64,000 nt of DNA from Roseimaritima sediminicola (GTDB lineage: Bacteria > Planctomycetota > Planctomycetia > Pirellulales > Pirellulaceae), in contig NZ_WIAD01000002.1 of assembly GCF_009618275.1 (NCBI RefSeq), positions 124,001 to 188,000 of the forward strand. The letters are read 5' to 3'. A program made the position numbers and the translations under genes. This document shows, in pieces, positions 33,782-43,249 of the stretch; the stretch's first letter is position 1; each line of letters begins with the position of its first letter. Under the pieces are notes generated by a model that saw only the letters and a program-made list of their open reading frames with translations, did no database searches and was not told the origin of the DNA.

Positions 33782-36634
33782 ATGCGATCCAAACGGATGC
33801 ATTTTGGTAGGGCGTCAGGGATGGAAGCGAGCGGTTTGTCGATCCCGATTTTGTTGACGGTTGGGCTGGGCGTGCTTGCCGCCGGCCCGTGGATGGCTCG
33901 CGCCCAGGGTCCGATCGATCCTGCTCCGGCGGCCCCACCGGCGGTCAAGGTCACGGCGGTGGCCGGAGAACCGTTCGGCGTGGCTCGGGTGCAGCTGCCA
34001 CTATCGCTCAGCGAGTTCCTGGTTTCCGGTCGAGAGATCTCGGTGACCGATGTCCAAGGCCGCGTCCAATATCCAGTCTCGCGAAACATCGTTCCCGAAG
34101 CCGGACCGGCTCGTCCCGACGAATCGATCATCGATCGGGGCGCGCGCCGCCGCCGCGCGCTGAGGCGGCTGGAAATGGCCCTGCAGAATTTGACGACGCC
34201 ACCCGAACAACGCGCCACCGGACGCGAGGTGTATTTTCTGTTTCGCGGGCGACAGCCCTTTGCGGTTCAGTTCAGCGGGGCGACCGAGCTGGCGCTGGAG
34301 GTGCGTCCGACGGCCGCCGCCGATCAGCACCGGATGCTGCTCGATGGCTGGTGGCAAGCCTACGGCGAAACCGCCGTCCACGCGATCGAAAACGCTTCCT
34401 ACCCACCGTTCGTCGAAACCTATCTGCTGTCGATGCTCAGCCGGCGGCTGGACCTGCCGTATCCGCAAGCGGCTGAGAACGCGTTGGCCGAGCGCGAGCA
34501 ACAGTGGAGTTCGGTGCTGGAGATGATCGGCGGCACCGAGCGGTTGCGGGCGACGTTGCTCGAGCAGGCCGCGGCCCGTGTGTCGGCCACCCAGGCGCTG
34601 GCCAGTCTACCTCTGCCGGAACCGCCGGCTTGGCAAGACGGTCCGCCGATCGATCTGCCCGAGGAGGTGATCGTCGAGGAGACCGCTCGCCACGTCCCGC
34701 CGGAATGTTTCTACCTGCGGTTTGGTTCCATTGAGAACTACCTCTGGTTCACCGATCTGTCGCGTCTGTACGGGGGCGACATCACCGCGATGGTCAGCTT
34801 GCGCGGCGTCAATCAGGGTGGAACGCGGCGCGTCGAAGACCAGTTGGCGATGAAGTTGACCGAGGTGTCGCGGTTGCTGGGCGCCACGGTCGTCGAAGAC
34901 CAAGCCATCGTGGGAACCGACCTGTTTCTCTCCGAAGGCGCGTCCCTGGGCGTGTTGATCAAATCCAAGAACAACTTCCTCTTGGATGCTTCGCTCCGCA
35001 ATGAACGCAGCGGGCGAGCGCGCGCGGAATCCGACGCGACGCTGGAGGATGTGGAGATCGCCGGACGCTCTGTCAGTCTGTTGTCCACGCCGGACAATCG
35101 CTTGCGTTCGTTCTTGGCGGTCCACGGAAGTTATTTCTTGGTGTCCAACAGTCGGCATCTGGTCGAACGATTTTTTGCCGTCGCCGATGGAGCCCCCTCG
35201 CTGGGCGAAACTCGCGAGTTCCAGTTGGCTCGCCGGCTGATGCCCGTAGACCGCCAGGACACGTTGTTCGCGTACTTTTCACCGGGCATGCTGCGAAACC
35301 TGGTCGGCCCCAAGTATCAGATCGAACTGCGTCGCCGTTTGGTTTCCCATGCGGACATTTCACTGCTGCGACTGGCGGCCCTGACGGCGGCCGGCGAGGG
35401 GCGGCCGCTGGAATCGATCGAAGACCTGATGGCCGCCGGTTACCTGCCCCGCGGATTCGGACTGCGTCCCGATGGCAGTGGGCCGCTGCGCCAGCAAGAC
35501 CGCGTCGTCGATTCCCTGCGTGGCAGCCGCGGATCATTCCTGCCAATCGCCGACGTTGCGATCGACAGCGTCACCGAAGAAGAAGCCGCTTGGTATCGAC
35601 GGCGCGCCGATTATTTCAGCGAACATTGGAAACAGTTCGATCCGATCATGGTTGGCATCGGACGCAACGACATCGAGGGCGGGATGGAACGCTTGACGAT
35701 TCACGCCGAAGTCGCACCGCTGGTTCCCGAGAAATACGGAACGCTGGCTCGCCAGTTGGGACCGCCGACCCGGGCCTCGATCCGCTTTGCGCCCGACGAC
35801 ATCGTCTCGGTGCAGGCTCACGTGGAGAGTCCGGAACTGGGCGGGACCATCCCGCCGCATCACCTGTTCGCCGCGATCAAAGATGCTCATCCGCCCGAAC
35901 CAGAACAGTTCAGCGGCGTGCTGCGAACCTATATGGCGCTGCGAGCCCTGCCGGGATACCTGGGCGCCTGGCCCCAGCCGGGACTGCTGGACCGGTTGCC
36001 CCTGGGACTGGGCCAAGGGGTGCTCGTGGAACCGGGGCTGACCCGGTTGTTGGGCGGCCTGTACCGATTTCAGGGCGGCGATTTCAGCGTGCTGTCCTTC
36101 CAGCCCGAAGTGTTGGCCAACTCGCTGCCGGAAATCGCCGTGGTCCAAAGCGATGACGAAGCCCAGGTTCGGTTGCATGTGGGCAACCTGGTGGGCAGCC
36201 AGCTGGAAGGCTGGGTCAATGACCAGCTGTATCAACAAGCGGCCGAGCTTTCGCAGGCCGGCGCGGCGTTCCTGGACCGGTTGAGCGAGCAACTGAAACT
36301 GGACGAGGCGTCGGCGCTGGCGGCCAGCGAGCAATTGCTGGACGCCCGGTTGGTCTGTCCGCTGGGCGGTGAGTACGAGCGCCGCGAGACACCGCGTGGC
36401 CGGCGCTGGGTCAGCACTGCCTGGGATTCCACGGCCGCCGCCCCCCACCGTCACGCGCCGCCGGACTATACCGCCCCGGTGCTGAAATGGTTCCGCGGCG
36501 CCGATGCGAACCTCACGCAGTACGAGGATCGCTTGGTGATCGATGCCGCCATCGATACCCAGCACGAACGTCCGGGTCCCGCCAAGCCGCGCACCCGCTC
36601 CGATAGCACCACGATCCGCAAGGCCGATTTCTAG
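33782..36634 (+). CDS. Large secreted protein of unknown function
   Basis: 950 residues from the ATG at 33782, with AGGAG upstream. A signal peptide ends GPWMARAQG. No catalytic motif is obvious. The middle (roughly residues 330-560) has segments such as FFAVADGAPSLGETREFQLARRLMP and LAVHGSYFLVSNSRHLVERFF that resemble DUF3352-type periplasmic proteins. The rest has mixed alpha/beta composition and no repeats. The C-terminus is basic and Ser/Thr-rich. Planctomycete proteomes contain many such proteins. It ends beside the 27-bp repeat array. Confidence 0.75.
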   Translation: MRSKRMHFGRASGMEASGLSIPILLTVGLGVLAAGPWMARAQGPIDPAPAAPPAVKVTAVAGEPFGVARVQLPLSLSEFLVSGREISVTDVQGRVQYPVSRNIVPEAGPARPDESIIDRGARRRRALRRLEMALQNLTTPPEQRATGREVYFLFRGRQPFAVQFSGATELALEVRPTAAADQHRMLLDGWWQAYGETAVHAIENASYPPFVETYLLSMLSRRLDLPYPQAAENALAEREQQWSSVLEMIGGTERLRATLLEQAAARVSATQALASLPLPEPPAWQDGPPIDLPEEVIVEETARHVPPECFYLRFGSIENYLWFTDLSRLYGGDITAMVSLRGVNQGGTRRVEDQLAMKLTEVSRLLGATVVEDQAIVGTDLFLSEGASLGVLIKSKNNFLLDASLRNERSGRARAESDATLEDVEIAGRSVSLLSTPDNRLRSFLAVHGSYFLVSNSRHLVERFFAVADGAPSLGETREFQLARRLMPVDRQDTLFAYFSPGMLRNLVGPKYQIELRRRLVSHADISLLRLAALTAAGEGRPLESIEDLMAAGYLPRGFGLRPDGSGPLRQQDRVVDSLRGSRGSFLPIADVAIDSVTEEEAAWYRRRADYFSEHWKQFDPIMVGIGRNDIEGGMERLTIHAEVAPLVPEKYGTLARQLGPPTRASIRFAPDDIVSVQAHVESPELGGTIPPHHLFAAIKDAHPPEPEQFSGVLRTYMALRALPGYLGAWPQPGLLDRLPLGLGQGVLVEPGLTRLLGGLYRFQGGDFSVLSFQPEVLANSLPEIAVVQSDDEAQVRLHVGNLVGSQLEGWVNDQLYQQAAELSQAGAAFLDRLSEQLKLDEASALAASEQLLDARLVCPLGGEYERRETPRGRRWVSTAWDSTAAAPHRHAPPDYTAPVLKWFRGADANLTQYEDRLVIDAAIDTQHERPGPAKPRTRSDSTTIRKADF

Positions 36635-36643
36635 GCGGCCAAT

Positions 36644-36780
36644 GTGGCATAGGCTTCCAGCCTGTGAACAGTGGCATAGGCTTCCAGCCTGTGAACAGTG
36701 GCATAGGCTTCCAGCCTGTGAGCAGTGGCATAGGCTTCTATGCCTGTGAAAGTATCTTCACAGGCTAGAAGCCTATGCCA
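36644..36780. repeat. 27-bp tandem repeat array ending in a long hairpin
   Basis: GTGGCATAGGCTTCCAGCCT begins units at 36644, 36671 and 36698 (27 bp each, the third with one change). A fourth, diverged unit starts at 36725 and forms the left arm of a hairpin: 36726-36750 pairs with 36757-36780 (24 bp, one bulged base) around AGTATC. It lies between the convergent stops of the secreted protein and the MtfA gene and may act as a bidirectional terminator. Confidence 0.95.
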
Positions 36781-36788
36781 CAAGGCTT

Positions 36789-37799
36789 CTATGCCGCTTT
36801 GGCCACGGGCATCCCACGCATCGCTTTGCGGCGGCAACAGCGTTTGTACTTTTCGCCGCTGCCGCAGGGGCAGGGCGAGTTGCGTCCGACCCGCCGCCGC
36901 CGTCGACGACGTTTCCCAAAAATCCGCTTCGGGTTCTGGTGATAGATCCGCTGTAGCATCGCGTACAGTTCGGGGTTCTTTTGCTCAAGCAGCGCCGGGG
37001 CTTCGAAGAAGTACTCGCTCAGCACCGCAAAGTATTCGGCTTCGTTGGTGTAGGCGTAGTCATCGATATGCTCGCCTTGGCGGACCTCTCGCTTCAGTTC
37101 CTCGCCGACCCAGCGAACCCAGGGCTGGTAGGCCGCCTGGTCCAAACCCGGCGGGATCCCGTCCACGTCGCCATCGGCTTTGTCCACCAGATGTGCAAAT
37201 TCATGGATGCCGACATTGCGTTTATCGGTCTGGTTGCGGAACCCGGCCAACAACGACGGCTTGGACAGAATCATCACGCCGCTCAAATGGCCGACCCCCA
37301 CCATCCCCAGCGTATTGGCGTTTTCGACGTTGTCGGTCTGGTAGTCTTCGCTGAAGGAACTGGGATAGATCAGCACCTCGCCCAGCCCCGCGTACTCCCA
37401 GTCCTCAAAGCCCATGATCGGGATGACCGCACTGGCCGCGACCAAGACCCGCGTGCTCTCCTCGACCTCGGTGCCGATTCCCGTGATCGTGACCTCGTCC
37501 AGGAAGACTTTTACCAGATTGCGAAACCGCTCCCGTCGTGGCTCGTCCAGCACGCGAAAGTAATCCACCTGCGATACCAGTGCCGCTTCCCAGACCTCGG
37601 GAAAGCGGCTCGCCAGCACCTGTTTGCGGCGCAGTGTACGGCGACGCAACAGGTAGTAGACCAACGGTGCGGTCGCCGCCAACAGCAACCACCAGGGTGC
37701 CCAGACGAACGCAAGTGCGCCGCCAACAAGCAGAACGATTGCCGCAACGGTCGCAGCCAGAATCTGGTTGCTGCGATTGCTTTCCGGCGTGACCAACAT
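36789..37799 (-). CDS. Membrane-anchored MtfA-like zinc peptidase with C-terminal SEC-C domain
   Basis: 336 residues. Two close hydrophobic helices at residues 12-50 anchor the N-terminus. The MtfA domain has GIHEFAHLVDKADG (His199, Glu200, His203), the HExxH-like metal site, and NEAEYFAVLSEYFFEAP. A stretch of eight Arg/Lys residues leads to a SEC-C zinc motif, GRNSPCPCGSGEKYKRCC, at the end. MtfA normally is soluble and lacks both additions. A membrane-bound aminopeptidase whose SEC-C tail recruits it to a partner is inferred. Confidence 0.85.
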   Translation of the reverse strand: MLVTPESNRSNQILAATVAAIVLLVGGALAFVWAPWWLLLAATAPLVYYLLRRRTLRRKQVLASRFPEVWEAALVSQVDYFRVLDEPRRERFRNLVKVFLDEVTITGIGTEVEESTRVLVAASAVIPIMGFEDWEYAGLGEVLIYPSSFSEDYQTDNVENANTLGMVGVGHLSGVMILSKPSLLAGFRNQTDKRNVGIHEFAHLVDKADGDVDGIPPGLDQAAYQPWVRWVGEELKREVRQGEHIDDYAYTNEAEYFAVLSEYFFEAPALLEQKNPELYAMLQRIYHQNPKRIFGKRRRRRRRVGRNSPCPCGSGEKYKRCCRRKAMRGMPVAKAA

Positions 37800-37903
37800 G
37801 GCTGTCTCGTAAAGAAATGAAAACGGTCGATACGAGACAGCGTACTCGGGCGGTCAAACCGTCGACGAAACAGACATCGCGCCGGGACGGAAATCGCGCC
37901 GCA

Positions 37904-39196
37904 TCAGAAGTCGGGATGCGTGTCCCGGAGGATTTCCAGAATTTCCTTCCGCACGTGCGCGTCGAGATGCGCGAACTGTTCCGAGTCGTCCTGTCCCTGC
38001 AGGATCTCTGTGGCCCGGCGGAGTACGCGCCGGCGGACCTCCTCGGGCAGGCTGACAAAGGCTTCGGAATAGACCAGGAAACTGCAGGGATAACGGAACA
38101 GTCGCGTCTGCAAGTCCAGGTCTCGCAGCGATCGGCCTTGCGAATCGCGGACTCCCGCCGCCGCAAACTCCTCGGCAAATCGGCTGGTCCCCGTTACGGG
38201 TGATTCCAGCGGATACTCCTCGCACATAAACATCCGCTCCACCAGCTTTTCGGTCACACGATCGATCCGGCGATTGGCACTGTCGCTGATGAAGTCCGGT
38301 TCGCGCTCCAACAGACGGTTCATCGTAAAGGATTGATGCAGCGCCTCACGCGTCTCGAAATTGGCCGCCGTGATGGCGTTGTGCATCTGGGTCTGATGCT
38401 GCAAGACCATCAGGGCCACGATGTCGCTGTGGGGCGTCAGGTAGGGTTTGGTGGAAACCAAATCGTCCAAGCTGGTAAGGTTCGCACCCTGATCCAAATC
38501 CATCTGCTCCGTACCGCTGGTCATCTGGTTGCCCATGTGTCGCATCTCGCCGTGTTGGCCCGTCACGTACCATCCGCCCCAGCGTTCTTCAAACGGACTG
38601 GTCTCGTCCGTGACATAGGTTCCTCGGCCCAACAGCGGACGACCGCCGCGGTCGCTGTAAACGCTGCGCATCAGATAGCCCGGAACGTTCTGGGTGCGGC
38701 TGGTCGCGTGACACGTCAAGCACTGTCCCTGGTCGCGGACGAACTGAGGACGCGGCTGCGGTGTCTGTTCAAGCGTGTAAAAGATCGCTCCCTGCTGCGG
38801 ATCGGTGACCGCGATCTCCAGAAAGTCGCCCCGCTGGCACCAGCCTACGTACACCGTTTCGTTGAAGTATAGGGCTCGCGGTCGCAGGGGACTGATGCGG
38901 TGGATCTGTTGGCTGGTCTTGGAAAACACCAACGTCTGCGAGCTGACCGGCACGTCCAACTGGTCCAACAAAGCCGGCAGGTACCCGTGCTGGTCATCAA
39001 AGTCCAGTTCGACTTCGCCCCGCTCGATCCGCTCGGCCAATTTGGCGACCGCGTCGTGGACCTCGGCATCCAGATAATCGATCGGCGACAATTCATAAGA
39101 GGCCGATTGGGCGCTCAGCTGCAGAGGGCAGCACGCCGCGAGAAGCACGATGGCCAGCAAGCGGAAAAACCATCGGAACGCAGGTGCACACGGCAT
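37904..39196 (-). CDS. Secreted mono-heme cytochrome c-like protein
   Basis: 430 residues from the ATG at 39196, with GGAGG six bases upstream. A signal peptide ends QLSAQS. One heme motif is present: CLTCH (Cys159-Cys162-His163), within GQCLTCHATSRTQNVPGYL. Other conserved-looking segments are RHMGNQMTSG and PHSDIVALMVLQHQTQMHN, with His/Met residues that could ligate iron. The function is unknown; an electron-transfer or peroxidase role is possible. It is divergent from the HtrA gene across 468 bp. Confidence 0.8.
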   Translation of the reverse strand: MPCAPAFRWFFRLLAIVLLAACCPLQLSAQSASYELSPIDYLDAEVHDAVAKLAERIERGEVELDFDDQHGYLPALLDQLDVPVSSQTLVFSKTSQQIHRISPLRPRALYFNETVYVGWCQRGDFLEIAVTDPQQGAIFYTLEQTPQPRPQFVRDQGQCLTCHATSRTQNVPGYLMRSVYSDRGGRPLLGRGTYVTDETSPFEERWGGWYVTGQHGEMRHMGNQMTSGTEQMDLDQGANLTSLDDLVSTKPYLTPHSDIVALMVLQHQTQMHNAITAANFETREALHQSFTMNRLLEREPDFISDSANRRIDRVTEKLVERMFMCEEYPLESPVTGTSRFAEEFAAAGVRDSQGRSLRDLDLQTRLFRYPCSFLVYSEAFVSLPEEVRRRVLRRATEILQGQDDSEQFAHLDAHVRKEILEILRDTHPDF

Positions 39197-39664
39197 GGCA
39201 GGACCTCCGAGAGGGGAGTCGTAGCGAGGCGGGAGAATGGACCGTCGCGAAGCCGGCTGTTCCATAGCAGCTCAGCTGTCCCAATCGAGAATTGTTCCAG
39301 TCGAGAATTGTCTCAGCCGCGCTGGGCAAACCCAAAACCCAAAACCCAAACCTCAAAACCCAAAAGCGACACGGGCCCGTTCTAGTCAAAAAAATTGTAC
39401 ACGAAGCTATGCAGATTGCAAGGGCGGAGGGTGGGGCGAAGCGGCCGCCAGCCGGGTGCGGGGGCGCCGGTGCTGGCCGTTGCGGTGGGCCGGTTCGGTA
39501 ATCTGTACGCTTCGTCGCGAGCTTGAGGCGTGCCGAGCGGTTTTGCGGCGAGCAGCAACGCGTTTTATCGACCTTGTGCGTTGGGGCGCGCCACAATAGA
39601 GAAGGTGAGTGGACCACAGGTGCGGTCTGCCGTCGTGCACGCATTCAAAGCAATGGAGATGTTC
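39197..39664. other. Divergent intergenic region with short tandem repeats
   Basis: No gene. A tract of AACCCAA-type heptamers (39327-39366, e.g. ACCCAAAACCCAAAACCC) and two copies of TCGAGAATTGT (39284-39311) are present. The last 100 bp before the HtrA ATG are GC-rich with an AT tract (AAAAAAATTGTACAC) at about 39388-39402 that could hold a promoter. Confidence 0.4.
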
Positions 39665-40942
39665 ATGCGTTGCCCTCTGCCGCTGGCTCGCGTGGCGATC
39701 CTGGTCGCCCTCTCGCTGGGGGCCGCCCCATCCGCCGTTGTCCCGACTGGGCCGACCGCTGCTTTCGGACAGGTGCCCGGCTTCGGACAAGTTCCCGTCT
39801 TCGGACAGGTGCCCGGACGCGCGGCGCCGGCAGCGACCGCGCCGGCCGTTTCCCAGCCCCCGTCCCTGGGACAACCGCCTGCGGCCAACCAGCTGGAACC
39901 TTTGCCGTCGACCGAAGCGGTGCGACGTCAGGAAGCCGAGCGCGAACGGCTGTACGAGGAGCTGGCCAGCGAGGTCGCCGCGCTGGAGCGGATGGGAAAT
40001 CTGGTCAAGCGAGTCGCTCGTCTGGTGCGTCCCAACGTCGTCCACATCGAAGCCCACAAGACCGAAGAGTCGCGGGGCCGGCGAGAATCGTTCGAGGAAG
40101 CCGGCTCGGGCGTCCTGGTCGCGATCGATCAACGCTTGTGGGTGCTGACTAACCGGCACGTGATCAAGGGAGCGGGGCCGGACCAGATCGCACTGCGGCT
40201 GAGCGACGGTCGCGAGATCCGGCCGCAGCAGATCATCTCCGACGTGAACACCGACATCGCCGTGATCGAAGTCACCGACGACGGGCTCTCGCCGGCCCGG
40301 CTGGGGGACAGCAACCGCGTCGAGATCGGCGACTTTGTGCTGGCCATCGGCAGTCCCTTCGGGCTCAGCCACTCGGTGACCTTCGGGATCTTGAGCGCCA
40401 AGGGTCGCCGCGACTTGACGCTGGGCGACGAGAAGATCGAATTGCAGGACTTCTTTCAGACCGACGCGGCGATCAATCCCGGCAACAGTGGCGGACCGCT
40501 GCTGAATCTCCGCGGTGAAGTGATCGCCCTGAACACGGCCATCGCCAGCAGCAGCGGCGGCAGCGAAGGCATCGGGTTTGCCATCCCGATCAACATGGCC
40601 ATGAACGTCGCCAACCAACTGGTGCGTCACGGCCGTCTGCAGCGGGCTTACCTGGGCGTCACGCTGGATCCGGACTACACGGCGGCCGACGCGGCCCGCG
40701 CCGGGATCGGCTCGCCGGGCGGGGCCTTGGTCAAAGCCGTCCGCCCGGGATCGCCGGCGGAACAGGCCAAGATTCGCCGCGGCGACGTGATCATTCGCTT
40801 CGGCGGACGGACGGTCGAAAACGACGATCACCTGGTCGCACAGGTCGGGCTGACGCCGGTCGGGACCGAGGTGCCCATCGTCATCCATCGCGAGGGTCGC
40901 CAGTACCAGACCAAGGTGAACCTCGGCCAACTGCCCCAGTGA
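39665..40942 (+). CDS. HtrA/DegP-type serine protease with one PDZ domain
   Basis: 425 residues from the ATG at 39665 with GGAGA five bases upstream; in-frame ATGs at 39653 and 39659 are alternatives. A signal peptide is followed by the hexapeptide repeats FGQVPG-FGQVPV-FGQVPG and a Pro/Ala linker. The trypsin-like triad is complete: His165 (TNRHVIKG), Asp197 (NTDIAVIEV), Ser275 (NPGNSGGPLL). One PDZ domain follows (GALVKAVRPGSPAEQAKIRRGD). It is a periplasmic quality-control protease. The three repeats are encoded by near-identical 18-bp units. Confidence 0.93.
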   Translation: MRCPLPLARVAILVALSLGAAPSAVVPTGPTAAFGQVPGFGQVPVFGQVPGRAAPAATAPAVSQPPSLGQPPAANQLEPLPSTEAVRRQEAERERLYEELASEVAALERMGNLVKRVARLVRPNVVHIEAHKTEESRGRRESFEEAGSGVLVAIDQRLWVLTNRHVIKGAGPDQIALRLSDGREIRPQQIISDVNTDIAVIEVTDDGLSPARLGDSNRVEIGDFVLAIGSPFGLSHSVTFGILSAKGRRDLTLGDEKIELQDFFQTDAAINPGNSGGPLLNLRGEVIALNTAIASSSGGSEGIGFAIPINMAMNVANQLVRHGRLQRAYLGVTLDPDYTAADAARAGIGSPGGALVKAVRPGSPAEQAKIRRGDVIIRFGGRTVENDDHLVAQVGLTPVGTEVPIVIHREGRQYQTKVNLGQLPQ

Positions 40943-40976
40943 TCCGCGTCGCTGAACGGGCCAGACTGTGGACAGT

Positions 40977-41075
40977 GTCGCCTTTCGCTCCGCCGAAAGT
41001 AGCCGCCGAAAGTAGCCGAAGTCGCCAGACTTTGGACAGACCACAACTCTCCTCGGCTGGGGACAGCCGAGCTAC
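40977..41075. repeat. Composite of three interspersed repeat families
   Basis: In order: GTCGCCTTTCGCTCCGCCGA (from 40977, reverse of the unit at 52.1 kb) with a duplicated CCGCCGAAAGTAG; GAAGTCGCCAGACTTTGGAC (41018-41037, also at 24987-25006); and CTCGGCTGGGGACAGCCGAG (41052-41071, also at 29740-29759). All are packed into the convergent gap between htrA and bipA. Confidence 0.9.
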
Positions 41076-41084
41076 TTTGATTCC

Positions 41085-42902
41085 TTAGACGCTGGCCATC
41101 CGCCGGCCGCCACGACGTCGTTCGCTTTCCTTCAAGCGGATTTTGCGCAGCCGAATTTTGCTGGGCGTGATCTCGACCAGTTCGTCGTCCTCGATGTACT
41201 CCAAGGCCGCCTCCAGGGACAGTTCGCGGGGCGGTTTGAGGATGACGTTTTCATCGCTGCCGCTGGCCCGCATATTGGTCAGTTTCTTCTCGCGGCAAGG
41301 GTTCACCGTCATGTCGTTGTCGCGCGCGTTTTCGCCGACGATCATGCCTTCGTAGATTTCCTCGCCGGGGCCAACGAAAAACTCCGAGCGCTCCTGCAGG
41401 GCGAACAACGCAAAGGGCATGGTCTTGCCCGAAACCATCGACACCAGCACGCCGTTGCTCCGCCGCGGCACCTCGCCTTCGATCGGTTGGTAGCTGTGGT
41501 AACGGTGATGGATGATCGCGGTGCCGCGCGTCATATTCAGCAGCCGGGTGCGCAGTCCGATCAGTCCGCGAGCGGGAATCAGAAACCGCAGCAGGCTGTA
41601 GTCACCGCGCTGCTGCATCTCTTCCAGCTGGCCGCGCCGCAGCCCCACCAGCTCCATCACCGGCCCCATGTTCTCGGTCGGTACTTCGACGTTCAGCACC
41701 TCGAACGGTTCGTGCGGTTTGCCATCGATCTGCTTGAAGATCACCCGAGGCTTACCCACGCTCAGTTCGTAGCCTTCGCGGCGCATCGTTTCGATCAGGA
41801 TTGCCAGGTGCAGAACGCCGCGGCCTCGCACCGCATAGGCTTCGGCGCCTTCGACCATTTCCACGCGCAGCGCGACGTTGCGTTCCAGCTCCTTCATCAA
41901 GCGAGCTTTCAACTGTCGCGTGGTTACATACTTGCCTTCGCGGCCGACCAGCGGCGAGGAGTTGACGCTGAACACCATCTCCAGCGTGGGTTCGTCGACG
42001 CGCAGGCGTGGCAGGGCCTGTTCGTGTTCTACCGCCGAGATGGTGTCGCCGATCTCGACGTCGGCCAGCCCTTCGATCGCGACGATGTTGCCGGCCCGGG
42101 CCTGTTCGGTCGCGGTTCGTCCCAGATTGTCGAACGTAAACAGTCCGGCGATCTTGGTGACCTGCGAGCCTTCGGCTCGGTGCAGCCGAACCGTCTGATT
42201 GGCCTCTATCGTGCCCGAGAGTATCCGGCCCACGGCGATGCGGCCGACGTACTCCGACCAGTCCAGGGTCGTTACCATCATCTGCAGCGGAGCGTCCGGA
42301 TCGACCTCCGGACCCGGCAAATGATCGACGACCAGGTCCAGCAACGGCCGCATGTCGGTGCCGGGCCGGGTGGGATCGGTGGTCGCAAAACCTTGTTTGG
42401 CCGACGTGAACACGTACTGGACATCGTCCAGTTGTTCTTCGCCGCCCAGTTCGGCCAGCAGTTCCAGAGCTTCATCGAGCGCTTCGTTGGGGCGACCGTC
42501 GGGCCGGTCCACCTTGTTGACCACCACGATCGGTTTGACACCCGCCTCGAGCGCCTTTTCCAAAACAAAGCGGGTCTGCGGCATCGGCCCCTCGGCGGCA
42601 TCGACCAACACGAGCGCTCCGTCGGCCATCTGCACGACCCGCTCGACCTCGCCACCAAAGTCGGCGTGGCCCGGCGTGTCGATGACGTTGATCTTCACGC
42701 CGCGATAGGGCAACGCAATGTTCTTCGAAAGGATCGTGATGCCCCGTTCGCGTTCCAGATCGTTGGAGTCCAAGATCCGCTCGCCTTGCAGCTGGGCGTC
42801 TCGGAACTGGCCGCTTTGACGCAGCAGGCAATCGACCAACGTGGTTTTGCCGTGGTCGACGTGGGCAATGATGACAATGTTTCGGATGTCGTCGCGACGC
42901 AT
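41085..42902 (-). CDS. typA: GTP-binding protein TypA/BipA
   Basis: 605 residues. The translational GTPase start is NIVIIAHVDHGKTTLVD (G1), with RGITI (G2), DTPGHADFGGEVERV (G3) and NKVDRP (G4). Domains II, III and V and the BipA-specific C-terminus (NMRASGSDENVILKPPRELSLE) are present and of normal length. BipA binds the 70S ribosome and affects stress and cold growth. Monocistronic; upstream 43-kb region holds the divergent or co-directional His-rich lipoprotein on the same strand. Confidence 0.97.
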   Translation of the reverse strand: MRRDDIRNIVIIAHVDHGKTTLVDCLLRQSGQFRDAQLQGERILDSNDLERERGITILSKNIALPYRGVKINVIDTPGHADFGGEVERVVQMADGALVLVDAAEGPMPQTRFVLEKALEAGVKPIVVVNKVDRPDGRPNEALDEALELLAELGGEEQLDDVQYVFTSAKQGFATTDPTRPGTDMRPLLDLVVDHLPGPEVDPDAPLQMMVTTLDWSEYVGRIAVGRILSGTIEANQTVRLHRAEGSQVTKIAGLFTFDNLGRTATEQARAGNIVAIEGLADVEIGDTISAVEHEQALPRLRVDEPTLEMVFSVNSSPLVGREGKYVTTRQLKARLMKELERNVALRVEMVEGAEAYAVRGRGVLHLAILIETMRREGYELSVGKPRVIFKQIDGKPHEPFEVLNVEVPTENMGPVMELVGLRRGQLEEMQQRGDYSLLRFLIPARGLIGLRTRLLNMTRGTAIIHHRYHSYQPIEGEVPRRSNGVLVSMVSGKTMPFALFALQERSEFFVGPGEEIYEGMIVGENARDNDMTVNPCREKKLTNMRASGSDENVILKPPRELSLEAALEYIEDDELVEITPSKIRLRKIRLKESERRRGGRRMASV

Positions 42903-43249
42903 GCGCTGTTGCTACCTATGGTGAGCCTAATAACAAATGGATGGGTAGCCCCGCGGGGCCGACCAGAGATGGGTGCCGTCGTAAGCAGGATGACGGCCAA
43001 AGAGCTGGTCGGCTGGCCCGGCGCTTGCTCCGCCGGTCGCCGCCCAAGATCCGTGTGTGGGAAGGTTCTCTTTTTTAACGACCGGCCAGCTGCCGGCTAG
43101 ACCTTTTCTCGAAACGGAGACGATTTCTTTGGGCCTCGGTCGGCCTCGGATCTCCGGCCGCCGTGGCGACCGGAAACCCTTCGGGCCGCTTGCGGCGACC
43201 CGAAGAAACAAAACTTCACAGCAACGAAACTTCCGCCCGGGCGGTGGAA

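Noticed and set aside
36644-36724. CRISPR-like direct repeats
   Set aside because: The 27-bp units are directly joined without spacers.
39407-41044. 545-residue minus-strand ORF
   Set aside because: It is antisense to the HtrA gene and starts within repeat sequence; no protein family features.
41487-43100. 537-residue plus-strand ORF
   Set aside because: It is antisense to typA, which is a complete and conserved gene.
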